DNA of 64,000 bases from DATKCF01 sp035513345 (GCA_035513345.1 DATKCF010000188.1:97948-161947); one strand, 5' to 3'. Shown: positions 45,491-55,266, counted from the stretch's first letter. The notes: generated from the letters alone by a model not told the origin. Translations and numbers: made by a program.

Positions 45491-47178
45491 GCGAACAGAG
45501 CCGTCCACCGACCAAGTTCATCTTCGTAACCGGCGGAGTCGTTTCCTCTCTGGGGAAAGGCATTGCGGCGGCGTCCATCGGCAGGCTGCTGGTGGAGCGC
45601 GGGCTGCGAGTGACGATCCAGAAGTTCGACCCGTACATCAACGTCGATCCGGGCACGATGTCCCCATTCCAGCACGGCGAAGTGTTCGTGACGGATGACG
45701 GTGCGGAGACGGATCTCGATCTGGGGCACTACGAACGGTTCATCGATGAGTCGGTGTCGCAGGCGAACAACATCACGACCGGCCGGATCTACCTGGACGT
45801 GATCACGAAGGAACGGCGAGGCGACTATCTGGGCGCCACGGTCCAGGTGATTCCGCACATCACGGACGAGATCAAGGCGGCGATCCGGCGCCTGGCGACG
45901 AATCACGATGTCGTGATCACCGAGATCGGCGGCACGGTGGGTGACATCGAGTCGCAGCCGTTCCTGGAGGCGATCCGCCAGTTCCGCCAGGACATCGGCC
46001 GCGAGCACACGCTGTTCGTGCACCTCACGCTCGTGCCGTACATCGCTGCGGCGGGCGAACTGAAGACGAAGCCGACGCAGCATTCGGTCCGCGAACTGAT
46101 GGAGATCGGAATCCAGCCGGATGTTCTGATCTGCCGGACGGACCGGCCGCTCGAGGAATCGATCAGGCGCAAGATCGCGCTGTTCACGAACGTGGATCCT
46201 GCGGCCGTCGTCGAAGCGAGGGATGTCGAAACGATCTACGAGGTTCCGCTCAAGTACCACCAGCAGAAGCTCGATGAACTGATCGTCGAGAAGCTCGGGC
46301 TCGACGTGGGGCCGGCGGACCTGTCGCGCTGGGAAGCGATGGTCGAGCGCGTGAAGGCGCCGCGCAGCGGAAGCGTCAGGATCGCGGTCGTTGGCAAGTA
46401 CACGTCGCTTGTCGATTCGTACAAGTCGGTCGCCGAAGCGCTCGTGCACGGCGGCATTGCCAACGATGTCGGCGTCGAGATCGCCTGGCTGTCGAGTGAG
46501 GACTTCGAGGCCGACCGGCCCGCGGACGTACTGGCAGGCTTCGATGGACTGCTGATACCCGGCGGATTCGGCGTGCGCGGTGTCGAGGGCATGCTCGATG
46601 CCGTGCGGTACTCGCGTGAAAACGACCTGCCGTTCTTCGGCATCTGCCTCGGCCTTCAGGTTGCCGTCATCGAGTACGCGCGGAACGCGTCCGGGATGGC
46701 GGAATCCCATTCGTCGGAGTTCCAGGGCAACCTCGATCAGGCTGTGATCTGCCTGATGGACTCGCAGCGCAACGTGACCGACAAGGGCGGCACGATGCGA
46801 CTGGGTGCCTACCCGGCGAGGCTGCGTCAGGGCAGCCGTGCGCACGAAGCGTACGGCTCGCTCGAGATCAGCGAGCGACACCGCCATCGCTACGAGGTCA
46901 ACAACGCCTACCGGGACGTGCTCGCCGAGCACGGTATGCGGTTCAGTGGCCTCTCGCCCGATGGCAACCTCGTCGAGATCATCGAACTGCCGGACCACCC
47001 GTGGTTCCTCGGCTGCCAGTTCCATCCCGAACTGAAGTCACGGCCGATGCGTGCGCACGCGCTGTTCACGGCATTCATCCGCGCGGCCGCGCAACGGTCG
47101 GCAGCGCGCGAGGGCGAGACCCCGGCGGGCAGTGTGGAACGCGCGCCAGTCCGCAGCCCGGCCATGCAGGCGCAATGA
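45487..47178 (+). CDS. pyrG: CTP synthase
   Basis: A 563-residue enzyme converting UTP to CTP with glutamine. TKFIFVTGGVVSSLGKGI begins the amidoligase domain, and QKFDPYINVDPGTMSPFQHGE is diagnostic. The C-terminal glutaminase has PGGFGVRG, FFGICLGLQVAVIEYARN with the catalytic cysteine, and GCQFHPELKSRP. Coupling with kdsB suggests that CTP supply and Kdo activation are matched. Confidence 0.97.
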   Translation: MSEQSRPPTKFIFVTGGVVSSLGKGIAAASIGRLLVERGLRVTIQKFDPYINVDPGTMSPFQHGEVFVTDDGAETDLDLGHYERFIDESVSQANNITTGRIYLDVITKERRGDYLGATVQVIPHITDEIKAAIRRLATNHDVVITEIGGTVGDIESQPFLEAIRQFRQDIGREHTLFVHLTLVPYIAAAGELKTKPTQHSVRELMEIGIQPDVLICRTDRPLEESIRRKIALFTNVDPAAVVEARDVETIYEVPLKYHQQKLDELIVEKLGLDVGPADLSRWEAMVERVKAPRSGSVRIAVVGKYTSLVDSYKSVAEALVHGGIANDVGVEIAWLSSEDFEADRPADVLAGFDGLLIPGGFGVRGVEGMLDAVRYSRENDLPFFGICLGLQVAVIEYARNASGMAESHSSEFQGNLDQAVICLMDSQRNVTDKGGTMRLGAYPARLRQGSRAHEAYGSLEISERHRHRYEVNNAYRDVLAEHGMRFSGLSPDGNLVEIIELPDHPWFLGCQFHPELKSRPMRAHALFTAFIRAAAQRSAAREGETPAGSVERAPVRSPAMQAQ

Positions 47179-48017
47179 CGACGGACCGTCTTGCCGCCTG
47201 CTTCCGAGGGGAAGCGTTCTTCCTGATCGCGGGGCCGTGCGTTCTCGAGGACGACGCCCTGAACCTGCGGGTGGGTGAGGCCCTTGCTGCGATTGCCCGT
47301 GACACGGGCCTGCCGGTCATCTACAAGGCGTCGTTCGACAAGGCGAACCGGAGCCAGCCGGATGCACTGCGCGGTCCGGGCATCGATGACGGACTTCGTC
47401 GCCTCGAACGAGTGGGGGAGGCGACGGGCCTTCCTCTGTTGACCGACGTGCACGAGCCCGCGCACGCCGCACCGGCCGCGCAGGTCTGCAACGTGCTCCA
47501 GATCCCGGCGTTCCTGTGCCGGCAGACGGATCTGCTCGAGGCCGCGGGTTCGACGGGCGCGCTGGTCAACGTGAAGAAGGGCCAGTGGATGTCGCCCGAA
47601 CAGATGGCCGGCGCCGTGGACAAGGTGCGGCGCGCGGGTGCTGGCGGCACGGCTGCTACCGAGCGCGGCACGTTCTTCGGCTATGGGGACCTGGTCGTCG
47701 ACATGCGTTCGTTCGGCCGGCTGCGCGAGGCGACCGGCGCTCCCGTGATCTTCGACGGTACGCACTCGGTGCAGCGTCCTGGCGCCGCGGCCGGCGCGAG
47801 CGGCGGCGATCCACAGTTCATCCGGCCGCTCGTACTGGCCGCGACCGCGGCGGGCGCGGACGGATTGTTTCTCGAAGTGCACCCGGATCCGGCGAGCGCG
47901 CCGTCCGATTCGACGAACATGCTCCGGCTCGATGCGTTGCTGCCGTTGCTGCGCGACGTGCTCGCGCTGCGCGAAGCGATCTCGGGACGTGCCCTGGCCG
48001 GCGCGAGCGCTACGTGA
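47175..48017 (+). CDS. kdsA: 3-deoxy-8-phosphooctulonate synthase (metal-dependent type)
   Basis: A 280-residue aldolase-like enzyme joining arabinose 5-phosphate and PEP to Kdo 8-phosphate. FFLIAGPCVLEDD contains the cysteine found in metal-dependent KdsA proteins (E. coli has Asn there). KASFDKANRSQPDALRGPG and FDGTHSVQRPG are further signatures. ATG overlaps the pyrG stop. Confidence 0.95.
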   Translation: MTTDRLAACFRGEAFFLIAGPCVLEDDALNLRVGEALAAIARDTGLPVIYKASFDKANRSQPDALRGPGIDDGLRRLERVGEATGLPLLTDVHEPAHAAPAAQVCNVLQIPAFLCRQTDLLEAAGSTGALVNVKKGQWMSPEQMAGAVDKVRRAGAGGTAATERGTFFGYGDLVVDMRSFGRLREATGAPVIFDGTHSVQRPGAAAGASGGDPQFIRPLVLAATAAGADGLFLEVHPDPASAPSDSTNMLRLDALLPLLRDVLALREAISGRALAGASAT

Positions 48018-48036
48018 GCGCGCAGCGGCGGCGACG

Positions 48037-48591
48037 GTGAACGAGAGCAGCGCACGCGCCGTCCGGCTCGTGGTCCTCGATGTCGACGGCGTGATGACGG
48101 ATGGCGGTCTGTACGTCGGCACGGCCGGGCAGGACAATGCCGCCGAACTGAAACGCTTCGACATCAAGGACCAGCTCGGTGTGAAGATGATGGTTTGGTC
48201 CGGACTCGAAGTAGCGATGGTCAGTGGCCGGCCATCGGAGGCAAGCCGGCTGCGCGCGGAGGAACTCGGTATCGCGTTCCACGAGGCGCCCGGCGGATTC
48301 AAGCTCGAGGTGCTCGATCGACTTCATGTCGAGAAGGGTGTCGGCTGGACGGAGACGGCCTGTCTGTGCGACGACCTGGCCGACCTGCCGATCCTGCGAA
48401 GGGCGGGCCTCGCGGTTGCGGTAGCGGATGCGGTACCGGAAGTCCGGGCTGCGGCCCACTGGACGACGAGCCGCCCAGGCGGCCATGGCGCCGTCCGCGA
48501 GTTCGGCGAGACCCTGCTGCGGGCGCGCGGCGAATGGAACGCGATGGTGGAGCGCTACGTGAAGGAACGCGAACAGGGAAGCCCGGCATGA
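48037..48591 (+). CDS. kdsC: 3-deoxy-manno-octulosonate-8-phosphatase
   Basis: A 184-residue HAD phosphatase releasing Kdo. VVLDVDGVMTDGGLYVG contains the two catalytic aspartates. VSGRPSEASRLRAEELGI and CLCDDLADLPILRRAG give the Ser/Arg and the Mg2+ aspartates, here CDDLAD where GDDxxD is usual. GTG at 48037 gives normal length; the gap to kdsA is 19 bases. Confidence 0.93.
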   Translation: MNESSARAVRLVVLDVDGVMTDGGLYVGTAGQDNAAELKRFDIKDQLGVKMMVWSGLEVAMVSGRPSEASRLRAEELGIAFHEAPGGFKLEVLDRLHVEKGVGWTETACLCDDLADLPILRRAGLAVAVADAVPEVRAAAHWTTSRPGGHGAVREFGETLLRARGEWNAMVERYVKEREQGSPA

Positions 48592-49601
48592 CGCCGGTCG
48601 CCAGCGAGGCGTCACAGGTGCTCGCGCACGGCGAACTCGACGATGCCGCGATCCTCGCCGAGGGCCGGCGAGTGCTCCGGCTCGAAGCCGAGGCCATCGC
48701 CGCAATCGAGGCAGGCCTCGGCGACGCGTTCGTGGACGCGGTTCGCATGCTCCACCACTCCGCTGGCCGGACCCTCGTGAGCGGAATCGGCAAGAGCGGC
48801 ATCGTCGCCCGCAAGATCGCGGCGACACTGACGTCGACCGGTACCGCCGCCGCATTCCTGCATCCCGTCGAGGGCCTGCACGGCGACCTCGGCATCGTCG
48901 GTGACGGCGATGTCGCCATCCTGCTGTCGAAGAGCGGCAACTCATCGGAGATGGCCGGTCTCGTCGAGCACCTCAGCCGGTACGGCGTCCGCATGATTGC
49001 CATCACGGCCAGGCCGGACTCGCTCGTGGGCCGGTCCGCGCACGTCGTGCTGGACGCACGCGTTGGCGAAGAGGCCTGTCCGCACGACCTGGCACCGACG
49101 ACGTCGACCACCGCCGCGCTCGCGCTCGGTGATGCGATCGCCGTCGCACTGCTTCGCCTGCGCGGATTCACGCGCGACGATTTCGCCAGGCTGCACCCCG
49201 GTGGCGCACTGGGTCGCAAGCTGACGCTACGCGTCAGCGACGTCATGCTGACCGACAATCTGCCAGCGCTCGGCGTCGACGCCGCCATGCGCCAGTGCAT
49301 TGTGCTGCTCGCCGAGCGGCGGGGGACGGTCGCGATCATCGACGGCCAGCGACGTGTCGTCGGCGTCATCACCGCCGGTGACCTGACCCGACTGCTCGAG
49401 CGGACCACGGACATCTTCGATATCCCGGTCTCGACGATAATGACGACGACGCCGAAACTGACGACGCCGGACACGCTCGCGGCCGCCGCGATCTATCAGA
49501 TGGAAACGACCGGCATCATGGCGATGCCGGTCGTCGACGAGCACCGCACGCTGCACGGCATCGTTCACCTGCACGATCTGCTGCGGTCCGGTGTGATATG
49601 A
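48588..49601 (+). CDS. kdsD: Arabinose-5-phosphate isomerase
   Basis: A 337-residue enzyme converting ribulose 5-phosphate to arabinose 5-phosphate, the Kdo precursor. The N-terminal SIS domain has VSGIGKSGIVARKIAATLTS and LLSKSGNSSEM; LHPGGALGRKL ends it. Two C-terminal CBS domains (VSDVMLTDNLPAL and VSTIMTTTPKL) probably sense a ligand. With kdsA, B and C the Kdo pathway is complete in one operon. Confidence 0.95.
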   Translation: MTPVASEASQVLAHGELDDAAILAEGRRVLRLEAEAIAAIEAGLGDAFVDAVRMLHHSAGRTLVSGIGKSGIVARKIAATLTSTGTAAAFLHPVEGLHGDLGIVGDGDVAILLSKSGNSSEMAGLVEHLSRYGVRMIAITARPDSLVGRSAHVVLDARVGEEACPHDLAPTTSTTAALALGDAIAVALLRLRGFTRDDFARLHPGGALGRKLTLRVSDVMLTDNLPALGVDAAMRQCIVLLAERRGTVAIIDGQRRVVGVITAGDLTRLLERTTDIFDIPVSTIMTTTPKLTTPDTLAAAAIYQMETTGIMAMPVVDEHRTLHGIVHLHDLLRSGVI

Positions 49602-50128
49602 GTGGTCGTGTGTACGTCGCCGCAATGCTGATTCTCGCACTGGCGGCCTGCCGGGGCGTCACGGACGAGCCGACGGGTGATGGATACCAGGACCTGCGGT
49701 CCGACAAGATCATGATCGACGCGACGCACAACGCCACGAACAACGGCGTCCGCAGCGCGATCGGCCAGTACGACACCGTGTACGTGTTCGACGACTCGAC
49801 CGTGTATCACGTGAAGGGTGTGAATCTGCAAACGTTCGATGTGGACGGCCGCCACAGTTCGACGATCACCGCCGACAGCGGCTCGCTCAACCAGGCGACA
49901 GACGCGCTGATCGCGCGCGGCAGCGTCGTTCTCGTGACCGAGAACCTGTGCACCATCCGCACGGAGGAGCTGAACTACGATCCCGGAACCAGACAGCTGT
50001 GGAGCGAACTGCCCACACGTTTCGAATGGGATGGCCGGATAACGACCGCCGACCGGTTCCGTGCCGATGACGGGTTCCGCAACATCAACGCGACCAACGT
50101 GCGCGGTCAGATGCCATCCGGATGCTGA
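49598..50128 (+). CDS. lptC: LptC-like LPS export lipoprotein
   Basis: A 176-residue protein with a signal peptide and lipobox LAAC at C18, suggesting anchoring as a lipoprotein rather than by the single helix of E. coli LptC. The rest is beta-rich and matches the LptC (OstA-like jellyroll) layout: DSTVYHVKGVNLQTFD, TADSGSLNQATDALIARGSV. Its place before lptA and lptB, after the Kdo genes, makes the assignment good. It overlaps lptA by 7 bases. Confidence 0.82.
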   Translation: MSGRVYVAAMLILALAACRGVTDEPTGDGYQDLRSDKIMIDATHNATNNGVRSAIGQYDTVYVFDDSTVYHVKGVNLQTFDVDGRHSSTITADSGSLNQATDALIARGSVVLVTENLCTIRTEELNYDPGTRQLWSELPTRFEWDGRITTADRFRADDGFRNINATNVRGQMPSGC

Positions 50129-51513
50129 GTCGCATGAAGCGCTTGCTCCGTTCGGGCCCGTTCATCGCGATGGCCGCGGCTGCACTGCCCGCTGTCGCAA
50201 GCGCGCAGGGCGCGGATTGCTACATCATCGATTCGGGGACGACGAACATGTTCAACGCGCGGACGCCCCAGGAACTCGTGTTCATCGGCGGCGGCGCGCG
50301 GTTCCGATGTCCGAACGGGGTCACCATCGCATCCGACAGTGTCGCCCGTTATACGGGCCAGGGTCTCATCGAGTTCGTCGGGAACGTCCGCTACACTGAT
50401 GAGGAGAACGTGCTCACGGCCGCGTACGTGCGCTATGTCGAGACGGACCGTAGCGCGATCGCGCAGGGTGATGTCGTGCTGACCGACCGTACGACCGGGT
50501 CGGTAATCGAAGCGCCGCTGATGAACTACTACCAGCCCGGGCCCAACCGTGAGGAAGCGCTGATCAGGATCCCGAGCGGGCGGCCACACGCTCGCCTCGT
50601 GTCGGTGGCGGATACGGATACGACGCGGCGTGACACGACGATCGTCGATGCGGACCGAATGGACATCACCGGCCGGTCCCGGTTCGATGCGTGGGGCACG
50701 GTCGTGCTGACACGCTCCGATGTCGTGGGCCTGGGCGAGGAAGCGTCCTGGGACCGGGAATCCGGCAATCTCCGCCTGGCCGTGTCCGCCCGGTTGACCG
50801 CGGAAGATTACGTCCTGATGGGCGACACGGTGCGCGGCCGGACCAATGACCTCAACGAGATCGAGGAACTGACCGCGCTGCGCTCGGCACGGCTCGACGG
50901 CACGGACACCAGGGTCGAAGCACCACTGATCCGGCTGTTCTTCACGAACGGCGAGGTTCAGCGTCTGGTGGCGGCGGGCGAGAACGTCGATGTGGAAGCC
51001 GAAGGTGCTCGCCTCGATCCATCGACACGAGCCGTGGCGACATCCGCTGACTTCCGGATGACCGCTGACTCGATCGACGCGATTGCGCCGGGGCAGGTTC
51101 TGGACCGCGTGGTTGCCGTCGGCAACGCCTACGGCGAACGGCTCGGTGACGAAATGGCGGATGCGAGCGTCCCGGCGATCGCGGCGAGGGACTGGCTGCG
51201 CGGCGACACCGTGATCGCGGTCTTTGCCGAGGCCGAACAGATCGAGCCGGACTCCGCCATGGCCAGCAGCATGCAGGTCGACCACGTCATCGCCGTCGGC
51301 GTTACCGAACGGGCGACATCGACGTACCGCGTCCGTGACCAGGCCAATCCCGACGCCGAGCCCGGCATCAACTACATGCTCGCGCGCAGGATCACGATTC
51401 AACTGAGGGATCAGGGTGTGGAAACCGTCGTGGCCGAGGGTGACGTGCAGGGAATGTACCTGCAGGCGATACCGCAGACGGGCGGGACCGCGGGCGGCGG
51501 GGACCAACGATGA
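50122..51513 (+). CDS. lptA: LptA-like OstA-domain protein (long form)
   Basis: A 463-residue exported protein (signal peptide to about residue 28, PAVASAQG) rich in the beta repeats of the LptA/OstA family, e.g. NVRYTDEENVLTAAYVRYVE and FDAWGTVVLTRSD. It is more than twice as long as E. coli LptA (185 residues), so a single chain may provide more of the periplasmic bridge. ATG at 50134 is an alternative start. It is placed between lptC and lptB and is expected to carry LPS across the periplasm. Confidence 0.8.
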   Translation: MLSRMKRLLRSGPFIAMAAAALPAVASAQGADCYIIDSGTTNMFNARTPQELVFIGGGARFRCPNGVTIASDSVARYTGQGLIEFVGNVRYTDEENVLTAAYVRYVETDRSAIAQGDVVLTDRTTGSVIEAPLMNYYQPGPNREEALIRIPSGRPHARLVSVADTDTTRRDTTIVDADRMDITGRSRFDAWGTVVLTRSDVVGLGEEASWDRESGNLRLAVSARLTAEDYVLMGDTVRGRTNDLNEIEELTALRSARLDGTDTRVEAPLIRLFFTNGEVQRLVAAGENVDVEAEGARLDPSTRAVATSADFRMTADSIDAIAPGQVLDRVVAVGNAYGERLGDEMADASVPAIAARDWLRGDTVIAVFAEAEQIEPDSAMASSMQVDHVIAVGVTERATSTYRVRDQANPDAEPGINYMLARRITIQLRDQGVETVVAEGDVQGMYLQAIPQTGGTAGGGDQR

Positions 51514-52706
51514 ATCTGCTTGGGTTCGTGGCCGGTCTCCGCCGGCATGACACGTCCGTCGCGCTCGGATTGCTCGAGCTGGTCCGGCGTGCCGATCCTG
51601 AAGGTTGGCTGGACCGCGGCGAGTGGCTGGCCGCAGTGCGCGGAGCATTCGCCCGTGTTCGGTCCGGCAACGCGCTCCTGTCCGGGAGCGTCGCTGAGGA
51701 CGTACGTCCGGAGGACTTCGATCGGTATCTCGAGGAACAGGTCCTGTCCCGTCTGGTGGCGGAGAACGTCGTGGTGATGGATCCGCCGGGACCCGGATGG
51801 GAGCGCGTTGGACTGCACCCGGCCGCACTCGAGGATGCCGGCGCGGATCGCGTCGCGGTGGTCGAAGCAATCGAGCGCAAGGTGGACGAGCTCCTCGACG
51901 TTCCCGTCGGCGGGCCGGCGGACGCACCCTCGCCACCGGCCGATGCGAGCAGGCTCCGGACCGAAGGACTGCTGAAGGTCTATCGGAAACGCAAGGTCGT
52001 ATCGGATGTCGACCTGTCGGTCGCACAGGGCGAGATCGTCGGTCTGCTCGGGCCTAACGGCGCTGGCAAGACGACCACGTTCTACATGATGGTCGGGCTC
52101 ATCGCACCGGACGCCGGACGCGTTCTCCTCGACGGATCCGACATCACGCGGACTCCGATGTACAAGCGCGCAAGGCGGGGCATAGGCTACCTCGCACAGG
52201 AACCGTCGGTGTTCCGCAAGCTCACGGTCGAAGAGAACATCATGGCGATCCTCGAGACGCTTGGCCTGCCACGAAAGGCGCGCAAGGCGAGACTCGACGA
52301 ACTGCTCGGTGAACTGGGGTTGAGCCACCTGCGCAAGGCGAAGGCGTACTCGCTCTCCGGTGGCGAACGGCGCCGCCTCGAGATCACGCGCGCGCTCGTC
52401 AGCCGGCCAAAGTTCATGCTGCTCGACGAGCCGTTTGCGGGTATCGATCCCATAGCGGTCAATGACATCCAGCAGATAGTGGCCGACCTCAGGCATCGCG
52501 GCATTGGCGTGATCATCACGGACCACAACGTCGAGCAGACTCTCGATATCGTCGACCGCGCGTACATCATGTACGACGGGCGCGTTCGCGTGTCAGGCAC
52601 CGTCGCCGAACTCGTGTGGAACGATGAGGTCGCCGAGATCTACTTCGGCCCCACGCTTACCACTCGCATGCGGAACCGTTACGAGCGTCCGGGGAAGGTG
52701 GCCTGA
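51510..52706 (+). CDS. lptB: LptB LPS export ATPase with an unrecognised N-terminal domain
   Basis: A 398-residue protein. Residues ~148-398 are a full LptB ABC ATPase: Walker A GPNGAGKTTT (181-190), YLAQEPSVFRKLTV Q-loop, YSLSGGERRRLEI signature, FMLLDEPFAGIDPIAV Walker B and ITDHNVEQTLDIVD. Ordinary LptB begins about where SRLRTEGLLKVYRKRKVV lies here. The preceding ~147 residues (LLELVRRADPEGWLDRGEW, SGSVAEDVRPEDFDRYLEEQ) form a helical, acidic domain I do not know. It is in frame without a clear internal start and overlaps lptA by 4 bases. Confidence 0.9.
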   Translation: MNLLGFVAGLRRHDTSVALGLLELVRRADPEGWLDRGEWLAAVRGAFARVRSGNALLSGSVAEDVRPEDFDRYLEEQVLSRLVAENVVVMDPPGPGWERVGLHPAALEDAGADRVAVVEAIERKVDELLDVPVGGPADAPSPPADASRLRTEGLLKVYRKRKVVSDVDLSVAQGEIVGLLGPNGAGKTTTFYMMVGLIAPDAGRVLLDGSDITRTPMYKRARRGIGYLAQEPSVFRKLTVEENIMAILETLGLPRKARKARLDELLGELGLSHLRKAKAYSLSGGERRRLEITRALVSRPKFMLLDEPFAGIDPIAVNDIQQIVADLRHRGIGVIITDHNVEQTLDIVDRAYIMYDGRVRVSGTVAELVWNDEVAEIYFGPTLTTRMRNRYERPGKVA

Positions 52707-54166
52707 TGGTTCGCACCGGATTGTACCAGAGCACGCAGCTCAAGCAGGAGCTGAAGATTAATCCCCGTTTGTACCAGGCGATGGATCTGCTCTACATGCC
52801 GCTGCTCGACCTCCAGCAGCACATCAAGCAGGAGATGCTGAACAACCCGTTTCTCGACCTGGAGGAGCCTGCGGTTTCGGACGAGGAACTCGCGACGACC
52901 GAGAAGGACAAGGAGAAGGAGGACCAGAAGGACGAGAACGAGATCGACTGGGAAGAGATACTCCTCGATGGCTTCGATACCGGTGGCCGCCGCGCGGAGT
53001 ACGAGGAGCGCGAGCACTTCGAGCCGGTCACGGTCGAGGCGCGTGACCTGTACGACCACCTGCACGACCAGCTGAGTCATCTCCGGCTGACATCGCGTCA
53101 GGTCCTGATCGGCGAGGAGATCATCGGCAATATCGACGAAACCGGCTATCTGACCTGTTCGGCCGAGCAGATCCGCAACAGCCTCAATCAATGGATCGCC
53201 GATGAAGGCGCGATCGACGAGGCCACCGGCGAACCGCACACGACCATGGATCTCGACGAGGTCGAGCACATGATCGCCACGGTTCAGGCCTTTGATCCGC
53301 CCGGCATTGCGGCCCGTAACCTGCGCGAATGTCTGCTGCTCCAGTTGCGTGACGCCAACGACGAGAATACGCTGGCGTACGTCCTCGTCGACCGGTTCTT
53401 CGACCAGCTCATCAACCATCGCCGGTCGGAGGTGTCCAAGGAACTCGGGATCACGCCGAAGGAAGTGCAGGCGGCCGAAGATCAGATCGCGAAACTCGAC
53501 CCGAAGCCCGGCCTGAAGTATGCCGCGCCGGCGGACGACTACATTACACCGGACCTGATCGTCGACAAGATCGACGGTGACTACCTGGTGTTCCTGAACG
53601 ATACGAACCTGCCGCGGCTCCGTCTGTCGAAGACATATCGGGACATCGCGCGCGACAAGAACAAGTACAAGGGCGAGAACAAGGAGTTCATCTCGTCCAA
53701 GCTCAACAGCGCGAACTGGATGATCCAGGCGATCGAGCAGCGGCGCCAGACGATGCTGAAGGTGATGAACTTCATTGTCGACCGTCAGCGCGAATTCTTC
53801 GAGAAGGGCGTCCAGTATCTCCGTCCGCTGACGCTGCGCGAAGTCGCCGAAGTCATCAACATGCACGAGTCCACGGTATCACGCGTCACGAACGAGAAGT
53901 ACGTTCAGACGCCGCGCGGCGTTCTGCCGCTCAAGTACTTCTTCTCGAGCGGACTGTCGACGACATCGGGCGAAGACGTGAGCGCGCGCGGCATCAAGGC
54001 AAGGATTCGCAAGCTGGTCGACGACGAGAACTCCAGGAAACCACTCACCGACCAGGCCATCGTCAACATCCTCAGGGAGGAAGGCGTCCAGATCGCCCGC
54101 CGCACGGTAGCGAAGTACCGCGACCAGCTCGGCATTCTGTCCGCCCGGATGCGCAAGCGCGTCTGA
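52706..54166 (+). CDS. rpoN: RNA polymerase sigma-54 factor
   Basis: A 486-residue sigma-54. The N-terminal glutamine-rich region I is QSTQLKQELKINPRLYQAM, an acidic region II follows (KDKEKEDQKDENEIDW), then the core-binding and HTH domains (LREVAEVINMHESTVSRVT), and the RpoN box ARRTVAKYRDQLGI near the C-terminus. The lptB-rpoN order is the same as in Proteobacteria. It recognises -24/-12 promoters with activator ATPases, none of which is encoded here. Confidence 0.96.
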   Translation: MVRTGLYQSTQLKQELKINPRLYQAMDLLYMPLLDLQQHIKQEMLNNPFLDLEEPAVSDEELATTEKDKEKEDQKDENEIDWEEILLDGFDTGGRRAEYEEREHFEPVTVEARDLYDHLHDQLSHLRLTSRQVLIGEEIIGNIDETGYLTCSAEQIRNSLNQWIADEGAIDEATGEPHTTMDLDEVEHMIATVQAFDPPGIAARNLRECLLLQLRDANDENTLAYVLVDRFFDQLINHRRSEVSKELGITPKEVQAAEDQIAKLDPKPGLKYAAPADDYITPDLIVDKIDGDYLVFLNDTNLPRLRLSKTYRDIARDKNKYKGENKEFISSKLNSANWMIQAIEQRRQTMLKVMNFIVDRQREFFEKGVQYLRPLTLREVAEVINMHESTVSRVTNEKYVQTPRGVLPLKYFFSSGLSTTSGEDVSARGIKARIRKLVDDENSRKPLTDQAIVNILREEGVQIARRTVAKYRDQLGILSARMRKRV

Positions 54167-54210
54167 CGATGACCGGCGCATCCCCGCCGCGGACTGACTG
54201 ACCCGCCCCC

Positions 54211-55266
54211 ATGTCGACCGTCCCCGCGCACACAGCACCATCCGGGACCGACCTTTCGTCGGGCGTACGCCGCGATTTCGCGGTTCTTGTCCCCGCGTAC
54301 AACGAAGCGGACAACATGCCGGACCTGGTGTCCGAGCTGAAGTCGATGTTCGAGCGGCACGGTCTGGAGGGAGAGGTCATCATTGTGGATGACGGCTCGA
54401 CGGACGGGACCGCCGAGCGCGCGCTCGAGTGCGCCGACGGCTGGAGCCGCCTGCGGATCGTCAGTCACCGGCGCAACTTCGGCAAGACGGAAGCGATGGT
54501 TACCGGCGTGCGCGCAACGGACGCCACCTGGATCGTTCTTTTCGACGCCGACCTTCAGCACTCGGTCGACGAGATTCCGCGCTTCCTGCGCAAGCTGGAC
54601 GACGGCTGGGACATTGTCACGGGCCGCAAGATCGGCCGGTACGAGAAGCGCGTCGTTTCGTCCATCTACAACAGACTGACGCGCGCGATATTCCGGATCC
54701 CCGTGTCCGACATCAATTCGATGAAGGCGTTCCGGCGCGAGGTTCTCGAGGAAGTCCGGCTCCGTCACGACTGGCATCGTTTCTTCGTTGTGCTCGCGTT
54801 CGCGCGAGGCTTCACGGTCACCGAAATCGACATCGAGCTGCTTCCCCGCCGGCATGGTGTCGCGAAGTATGCCGGCCGTGGCCGCATTCTCGTGGGCCTC
54901 CTGGATCTGGCATCCGTCACGTTCGTTCTGTTCTACGCACGGAAACCGCTGATCGTGTTCGGCCTCACCGGCCTCGTCCTGGCCGGCACAGGACTGGTTG
55001 TCGGACTCGTCACGATAGTCCTGCGCGCAGTACAGGCGATGCCGCCGTTCGGGTTCCGGCCATTGCTGTACCTCGTGATTCTGCTGGAAGTGCTCGGGTT
55101 CCTGCTGTTCGGCTTCGGATTCGTCGGTGAACTGGTTGCACAGCTCAGGACTGACGTCGAATCCATCGAGCGGCGCATCGAACGGATCGAAAAACGGCTC
55201 GAGCCGGCCGACGATCGACCCGATGCGCCCGGGACCCGGTCGGGCACCAGGCCTGATGACGCCTGA
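54211..55266 (+). CDS. CsbB/GtrB-like polyprenyl-phosphate glycosyltransferase (GT2)
   Basis: A 351-residue membrane glycosyltransferase. The GT2 domain has AVLVPAYNEADNMPDL, IIVDDGSTDGTAE, and VLFDADLQHSVDEIPRFL. Two C-terminal transmembrane helices (about 242-270 and 285-312) and the RRHGVAKYAGR loop are the arrangement of CsbB, GtrB and DPM-type synthases that put a sugar on polyprenyl phosphate. The last ~35 residues form a charged coil. It starts a glycan cluster that includes a YfhO-like GT-C protein, a likely user of its product. The sugar is unknown. Confidence 0.85.
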   Translation: MSTVPAHTAPSGTDLSSGVRRDFAVLVPAYNEADNMPDLVSELKSMFERHGLEGEVIIVDDGSTDGTAERALECADGWSRLRIVSHRRNFGKTEAMVTGVRATDATWIVLFDADLQHSVDEIPRFLRKLDDGWDIVTGRKIGRYEKRVVSSIYNRLTRAIFRIPVSDINSMKAFRREVLEEVRLRHDWHRFFVVLAFARGFTVTEIDIELLPRRHGVAKYAGRGRILVGLLDLASVTFVLFYARKPLIVFGLTGLVLAGTGLVVGLVTIVLRAVQAMPPFGFRPLLYLVILLEVLGFLLFGFGFVGELVAQLRTDVESIERRIERIEKRLEPADDRPDAPGTRSGTRPDDA

